Shown: positions 6,926-10,436 of the stretch, one piece after another
How positions within the stretch are numbered: the first letter of the stretch is position 1
How the letters are laid out: the number at the start of each line of letters is the position of its first letter
Assembly (NCBI GenBank): GCA_000434475.1
Contig: FR879492.1
Coordinates: 1-10,436, forward strand
Length of the DNA stretch: 10,436 nucleotides
DNA from: Dialister sp. CAG:486
GTDB lineage: Bacteria; Bacillota; Negativicutes; Veillonellales; Dialisteraceae
Reading direction: 5' to 3'
The notes under the pieces: model-generated
The model's database searches: none
What the model was told of the DNA's origin: nothing
What the model saw: the letters and a program-made list of their open reading frames with translations, nothing else
Translations under genes and position numbers: made by a program

Positions 6926-7915
6926 ATGCGAAACGAAATTCTGGATTATTTCCGCAAAGCCAATGGTCAGTTTATCTCCGGCGAGCAGATCTCCCGAGAT
7001 CTGCATGTGTCGCGGACGGCCATCTGGAAGCACATCAATATTTTAAAAGAACGCGGTTATATTTTCGAGTCCAGCACGCGCAAGGGCTATCGACTGATCT
7101 ATGCGCCCAATCTTTTGACACCGCTGGAAATCGACAGCGCGCTGCACACGGAGACCTTTGGCCGTCACGTGGTCTATCTCTCTAGCACCACATCGACGAA
7201 TGAAGAAGCGAAGAAGATCGCACGAGAGGGCGCGGAAGAGGGGACCATCGTCGTAGCGGAGGAACAGACGGGCGGTCGCGGACGTCTCACGCGTTCCTTC
7301 TATTGCCCCTTTGCGAAAGGGATCTGGTTTACGCTGATACTCCGTCCGAAATTCTTCCCGATGGAAGCGTCCAAATGTACGCTGATGGCAGCCGTGGGTG
7401 TCTGCCGTGGGATCCGCCGTCTGGGGCTTCAGGACGCGGGCATCAAGTGGCCGAATGATATTCTTTATCACGGCAAGAAGCTGGTCGGCATCCTGACGGA
7501 AATGTCTGCCTCCATGGAAAAGATCGACTACATCATCATCGGTGCCGGTATCAATACAGGGATGAAGAAAAGCGAATTCCCGGAGCTCTTCCGTGAAAGT
7601 GCCACCTCTTTCCTGGCAGAGGGGATCGATGTTTCCCGTAAGGATCTCCTCGCTGCCATTCTGGCGGAACTGGAGAAGGAGTACGAGATCGCACAGACAC
7701 AGGGCTTTGACAAGGTGCTTGAGGACTGGAAAGCTCTCTCCGTCACCTTAGGTCAGGATGTCCGCGTCATCATGGGCGAGGAAAACTATACCGGCAAGGC
7801 GGTCGACATCGATAAGGATGGCTGTCTCCTTGTCGATACCGGTGAAAAGGTCGAGCGCGTCATCGCAGGCGATGTCTCCATCCGCCCGATCGATGCGCCG
7901 CTCCCGAAACGATAA
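6926..7915 (+). CDS. birA: Biotin-[acetyl-CoA-carboxylase] ligase and biotin repressor
   Basis: Makes biotinyl-5'-AMP from biotin and ATP, transfers biotin to the acceptor lysine of carboxylase carrier domains, and in this two-domain form probably also represses biotin genes. The 329 residues comprise an N-terminal winged helix-turn-helix (about 1-60, with SGEQISRDLHVSRTAIWKHI), the catalytic domain with SSTTSTNEEAK (86-96), the biotinyl-AMP loop GGRGR (116-120), KWPND (174-178) and KLVGILTE (185-192), and a C-terminal SH3-like domain (about 275-322). The tryptophan that often follows the GRGR loop is phenylalanine here. ATG 6926 is supported by AGGGGG at 6913-6918. An upstream in-frame TTG at 6851 lies inside the promoter -35 and is rejected. 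bioY follows 521 bp downstream; no terminator is seen directly after birA, so read-through is possible. Confidence 0.96.
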   Translation: MRNEILDYFRKANGQFISGEQISRDLHVSRTAIWKHINILKERGYIFESSTRKGYRLIYAPNLLTPLEIDSALHTETFGRHVVYLSSTTSTNEEAKKIAREGAEEGTIVVAEEQTGGRGRLTRSFYCPFAKGIWFTLILRPKFFPMEASKCTLMAAVGVCRGIRRLGLQDAGIKWPNDILYHGKKLVGILTEMSASMEKIDYIIIGAGINTGMKKSEFPELFRESATSFLAEGIDVSRKDLLAAILAELEKEYEIAQTQGFDKVLEDWKALSVTLGQDVRVIMGEENYTGKAVDIDKDGCLLVDTGEKVERVIAGDVSIRPIDAPLPKR

Positions 7916-7965
7916 GTGCGGTTGGCAGGCAAGTGGTGAAAAACAAACAGGTTCTGAAGAGTCAA

Positions 7966-8419
7966 TGGGTTCAACGAGGGGCGGCGCAAAATAATATGGG
8001 AGCGCCGCGAGTTCAGAAATAGTGGCATTCTCGTATCGTTCCTCTTTCTATTTGCGGCTGAGCCGCCACCACAAGTTTGAAAGCAGGGATGAGTGGCTGG
8101 GGAGCGGGAGTGGCTAGGGATTAGGAGTGACTGGTAACTAGTGACTGGGGTTCTCTGGCATCGTCATCCCGAGCGTAGCCGAGGGATCTTTACTGCACTG
8201 CAGAAAATCAGCGTGTATGTGCTGAGGAAAAACGGTGTCTTGGTGCTGTCTCACATCAGGCAATGAGCGTACTGCCATAGAGATTTCTCGGCTACGCTCG
8301 AAATGACGACGGCGCGAAGCGCTATCAAAATTCTGCGGCGCTACTGGTTTTTATGCGCCGCACCACCCCAGCCCTACCTATAGAACCCGCTGAACCCTGA
8401 ACCCTTATTCCTCATTCAC
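7966..8419. repeat. Repeat island 3 (no gene)
   Basis: The gap between birA and bioY has no credible coding region. GGGTTCAACGAGG is followed by a GCGGCGC/GCGCCGC hairpin at 7981-8008 and GAAATAGTGGC, matching the order at 4829-4890. GCGGCTGAGCCGCC lies at about 8053-8066. AAGTTTGAAAGCAGGGATGA at about 8074-8093 is the inverse of a segment near 5033-5052. A short TAGTGAC-family array follows at 8115-8145. An inverted pair stands at 8161-8309 and a second, opposite GCGGCGC hairpin at 8335-8361. Two GAACCCT heptamers (8392-8405) continue in phase into TATTCCT and CATTCAC. No promoter for bioY is evident in it. Confidence 0.75.
8161..8309. repeat. Inverted-repeat pair of the CGAGCGTAGC word
   Basis: The 29-bp arm at 8161-8189 is the inverse of 8281-8309 with 25 of 29 positions matching; both contain the 13-bp core GAGCGTAGCCGAG or its complement. 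The arms enclose 91 bp of unique-looking sequence. A single forward copy is at 4967-4993 (25 of 27 to 8281-8307) and a degenerate one at 6590-6616. From memory, similar CGAGCG-AGC-GAG words occur between genes in unrelated bacteria. Confidence 0.7.
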
Positions 8420-8436
8420 GAAAGAAGGTCTTTCCT

Positions 8437-9006
8437 TTGGAAAAAGGACACATGCATGATATGATCAGTGCCGCTTTATTTGCGGGCATTATGGCGATCC
8501 TGTCACAGTTTACATTCCCCATCGGTGCTGTGCCGATCACGCTGCAGAGCTTCGTCTGTGCGCTGGCCGGCGGTGTACTGGGACGGAAGTGGGGCGCGAT
8601 CTCTATCGGACTATGGCTTCTCCTTGGGATGCTTGGCATCCCGATCCTTACCATGGGGAAGGCTGGCATCGGCATCTTCCTTTCTCCTGTCGGTGGCTAC
8701 TATTTGGGCTTCGTCGTCATGGCCTGGCTCTCGGGCTTCCGCCTGGCACAGAAGCGGCACTTCGTGCGCCAGATCGCCTGTGCACTGGCCGGTCTTGTCT
8801 GCTGCTATGCTCTGGGGACGGTATGGTTCATGGGCTATTTCCAGTACGGCCTTGACAAAGACATGCCGCTGTGGACGGCGCTCACCATGACGGTCTTCCC
8901 CTTCATCGCCTTTGATCTCATCAAAGTCATTCTGGGTGTCCTTGCCGGTACGCGTATCCGTCAGGCGCTGCATCAGGCAGGATTCTATCCGTCCTTGGAG
9001 CATTGA
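8437..9006 (+). CDS. bioY: Biotin transporter substrate-binding protein BioY
   Basis: Membrane S-component that captures biotin, working with an ECF energising module (two ATPases and a T protein) or in some species alone. The 189-residue product is very hydrophobic, with about six membrane segments. It shows the family pattern FPIGAVPITLQSF near the N-terminus and GKAGIGIFLSPVGGYYLGF in the middle. The C-terminal FDLIKVILGVLAG is also typical. The TTG at 8437 is chosen because AGAAGG (8423-8428) lies 8 bp upstream. The in-frame ATG at 8452 would give 184 residues but has only a poorly spaced site. No ecfA or ecfT gene is in the window, so a shared module elsewhere is likely. It lies downstream of birA on the same strand, with no BirA-like word or clear promoter before it. 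Confidence 0.93.
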   Translation: MEKGHMHDMISAALFAGIMAILSQFTFPIGAVPITLQSFVCALAGGVLGRKWGAISIGLWLLLGMLGIPILTMGKAGIGIFLSPVGGYYLGFVVMAWLSGFRLAQKRHFVRQIACALAGLVCCYALGTVWFMGYFQYGLDKDMPLWTALTMTVFPFIAFDLIKVILGVLAGTRIRQALHQAGFYPSLEH

Positions 9007-9015
9007 GAGTGTAAA

Positions 9016-9174
9016 GGAAACGCTGATTCAATCGCAGAGTCGAATTTCATATGGATTTTTATACATAGCTTCGTCATCATCCTCCTTAAATAGCTCGCTA
9101 TTCGCGTCAGATGATTCCTTGCTCTGTCTAAAAATCCAAGAATGAAATCTGACAACGATTTAATCAGTGTTTCC
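9016..9174. repeat. 159-bp imperfect palindrome, MITE-like
   Basis: The left end GGAAACGCTGATTCAATCG and the complement of the right end (GGAAACACTGATTAAATCG) agree at 17 of 19 positions. Similarity continues inward through ATTTCAT and GGATTTTTA to a central perfect hairpin AATAGC-TC-GCTATT, so almost the whole segment folds on itself. TAAA flanks it on both sides (9012-9015 and 9175-9178), a possible 4-bp target duplication. It begins 9 bp after the bioY stop and has no T tract, so it is not an ordinary terminator. A non-autonomous mobile element or a structured 3' untranslated RNA are the two readings. Confidence 0.7.
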
Positions 9175-9215
9175 TAAAGACGTATTGATCTCACCTGAGA
9201 AGCAGTGTGTCCTTA

Positions 9216-9255
9216 AAAACGTTTCATCTCATTTTGAGGTGAGACGTTTTATTTT
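9216..9255 (+). terminator. Terminator downstream of bioY
   Basis: AAAACGTTTCATCTCA (9216-9231) pairs with 9235-9250 in a 16-bp stem (two G-U pairs) with a TTT loop, followed by TTTTATTTT. It lies about 210 bp past bioY, beyond the palindrome. The A-rich upstream arm could also allow use from the opposite strand. Confidence 0.88.
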
Positions 9256-9380
9256 GGAATCGGTATCAGACCTTCTTGCTGCCAGCCAAGCATCCCTTCG
9301 TATCTCCCATCCCACCTTTTTTTATTCATAACTATTTCTGCATGGGATTTTTCATCCATATCAGAATAATCATTTTTCTC

Positions 9381-9411
9381 TTGACAGAATGGAAACTTTG
9401 TTGCATTATAC
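9381..9411 (+). promoter_or_regulatory. coaX promoter
   Basis: A perfect TTGACA is at 9381-9386. The -10 is less clear: CATTAT at 9404-9409 gives 17-bp spacing, and TTATAC at 9406-9411 gives 19. It is the only good promoter between the bioY terminator and coaX, and leaves an untranslated leader of about 80 bases. Bases 9256-9380 hold nothing I recognise. Confidence 0.6.
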
Positions 9412-9498
9412 ACATGGTAACAAGGGGGATGATTTCAGAAGGACAAGAATACCCCTTGAAATTATTGGCTATGCGCCATTCACTTGGAGGAGATGCAC

Positions 9499-10287
9499 AT
9501 GCTTCTTGCTTTTGATGTAGGGAATACGAATATCGTCTGTGGTGTATATAAGGATAGGAATTTGATCCGTCACTGGAGGGTAGCAACTGATACCCTGCAG
9601 ACCGCGGATGGATACGCTGCACTGCTGGGCAATCTTTTCCAACTGACTGGTCTCAGCTTCAAAGAGGTAGAAGATATCATCATTTCTACTGTCGTCCCCC
9701 CGATCATTCCTATTCTGGAAACGATGTCTCAGCGCTACTTCCATACCAAGCCGATCCTTGTAGGACCTGGCATCAAGACAGGGCTGAATATCCTCTATGA
9801 TAACCCGAAAGAGCTTGGGGCTGACCGTATCGTGAATGCCGTAGCTGCCGTGGATGAGTACAAATGCCCTCTGATTATCATCGACATGGGTACTGCGACC
9901 ACGTTCTGCGTCTTAGATACCAAGGGCAACTATCTGGGCGGTGCTGTCGCACCGGGCATCGGGATCTCCATGGAAGCCCTCTTCCAGAGAGCCTCGAAGC
10001 TTCCGCGCATCGAGCTGGTCAAGACGCCGAGCATCATTTGCCGCAATACCGTTTCCGCGATGCAGGCAGGGATCTATTACGGTTTCGTCGGACAGATCGA
10101 TGAGATCGTGAACCGCATCAAAGAGGAACTGAATGAGAAAAATGTCAAGGTCATTGCGACCGGCGGTCTTGCCACTCTCATCGCGAAGTCTTCGAAGACC
10201 ATCGACATCGTAGATCCGATGCTGACACTGAAGGGGCTTCTTGTCCTGTATGAAAAAAATAAAGCGGATAAGAAGAGAGAAGCGTAA
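9499..10287 (+). CDS. coaX: Type III pantothenate kinase
   Basis: Phosphorylates pantothenate, the first committed step of coenzyme A synthesis. Type III enzymes belong to the ASKHA fold, need a monovalent cation and are not feedback-inhibited by CoA. The 262-residue product has the phosphate-binding DVGNTN (residues 6-11), GADRIVNA (107-114, with the catalytic aspartate at 109), DMGTATT (129-135) and GGAVAPG (147-153). ATG 9499 is chosen because GGAGGAG (9486-9492) lies 6 bp upstream; in-frame TTG 9484 and ATG 9493 overlap or abut that site. The birA-to-coaX neighbourhood is a recurrent arrangement in Firmicutes; here bioY stands between them. It has its own promoter. The product ends in a charged tail (KNKADKKREA). 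No T-rich terminator is seen after it, so the transcript may continue beyond the window. Confidence 0.96.
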   Translation: MLLAFDVGNTNIVCGVYKDRNLIRHWRVATDTLQTADGYAALLGNLFQLTGLSFKEVEDIIISTVVPPIIPILETMSQRYFHTKPILVGPGIKTGLNILYDNPKELGADRIVNAVAAVDEYKCPLIIIDMGTATTFCVLDTKGNYLGGAVAPGIGISMEALFQRASKLPRIELVKTPSIICRNTVSAMQAGIYYGFVGQIDEIVNRIKEELNEKNVKVIATGGLATLIAKSSKTIDIVDPMLTLKGLLVLYEKNKADKKREA

Positions 10288-10293
10288 GAAAAT

Positions 10294-10412
10294 GCAGGAT
10301 TTACAGGTCCTGCGCTGCTTCCCGTAGGATCCTTTCGTCATGAATCCATGAGGCCTCCGGGTGAATACGGATCCAATCATGACTTGATGGGATCTCGCGT
10401 TTCCCCGGAGGC
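10294..10412. other. Structured inverted repeats after coaX (no gene seen)
   Basis: The 149 bases after coaX show no gene. GCAGGA/TCCTGC (10294-10299 with 10308-10313) forms a small hairpin. TCATG/CATGA is at 10338-10351. An outer 8-bp stem GCCTCCGG/CCGGAGGC (10353-10360 with 10405-10412) encloses a 10-bp inner stem with one mismatch (10370-10379 with 10385-10394). No T tract follows. It could be a leader RNA of the next gene, a processed 3' end, or a repeat; I recognise no known RNA family. Confidence 0.4.
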
Positions 10413-10436
10413 GTAAAATCTCATAGTGACTGCAAG

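Noticed and set aside
7916..8008. Terminator of birA using the GCGGCGC hairpin at 7981-8008
   Set aside because: No T tract follows the stem, and the hairpin is a repeat module found in both orientations in other gaps.
8356..8384. bioY promoter with TATAGA at 8379-8384
   Set aside because: The sequence 17 bp upstream is GC-rich hairpin (GCGCCGC) with no resemblance to a -35 element.
8912..9145. 77-codon + frame overlapping the bioY end and the palindrome
   Set aside because: Out of frame with bioY, ends inside the palindrome, no binding site.
9397..9423. BirA-like operator at coaX (TTTGTT...GGTAACAA)
   Set aside because: Only short TTGTT/AACAA arms match, the inner ACC/GGT part is missing on the left, and CoaX is not a biotin gene.

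Overview
The window looks like a chromosomal segment of a Firmicute, probably a member of the Negativicutes such as a Dialister or Megasphaera relative. This rests on a canonical T-box leader in front of valS, strong AGGAGG-type ribosome binding sites, a BirA with an N-terminal helix-turn-helix, an ECF-type BioY and a type III pantothenate kinase. The taxon is inferred from gene content and style; no database was searched. All six genes lie on the + strand.

Layout. (1) Positions 62-4749 read as one transcription unit: promoter, valine-specific T-box with its attenuator, valS, a small AT-rich membrane-protein gene of unknown function, folC, and a strong terminator. (2) Positions 4750-5230 hold no gene, only interspersed and tandem repeats. 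(3) Positions 5232-6465 carry a single-gene unit: palindromic operator candidate, extended -10 promoter, citC (citrate lyase ligase) and terminator. No other citrate lyase gene is present. (4) Positions 6471-6819 are a second repeat island. (5) Positions 6847-7915 hold birA, with a strong promoter overlapped by three copies of a BirA-like operator word. (6) Positions 7916-8436 are a third repeat island. (7) bioY (biotin uptake) follows with no visible promoter of its own, then a 159-bp imperfect palindrome and a terminator at 9216-9255. (8) coaX (type III pantothenate kinase) has its own promoter. The last 150 bases hold a structured inverted repeat but no recognisable gene.

How the genes work together. 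valS and folC would share control by uncharged tRNA-Val, linking C1/folate polyglutamylation to translation. BirA attaches biotin to biotin-dependent enzymes and probably senses biotin for repression; BioY imports biotin; CoaX commits pantothenate to coenzyme A. The 6.8-10.3 kb stretch is therefore a cofactor neighbourhood. CitC activates citrate lyase through its acetylated prosthetic group, but the lyase itself must lie elsewhere.

The least ordinary content is between the genes. The three intergenic islands are built from the same short modules in different order and orientation: a GCGGCGC hairpin, an ATTTCTCG/CGCTCGAAAT word and arrays with a 7-bp period. The bioY 3' flank carries an unrelated MITE-like palindrome. 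No complete new multi-gene system is visible.
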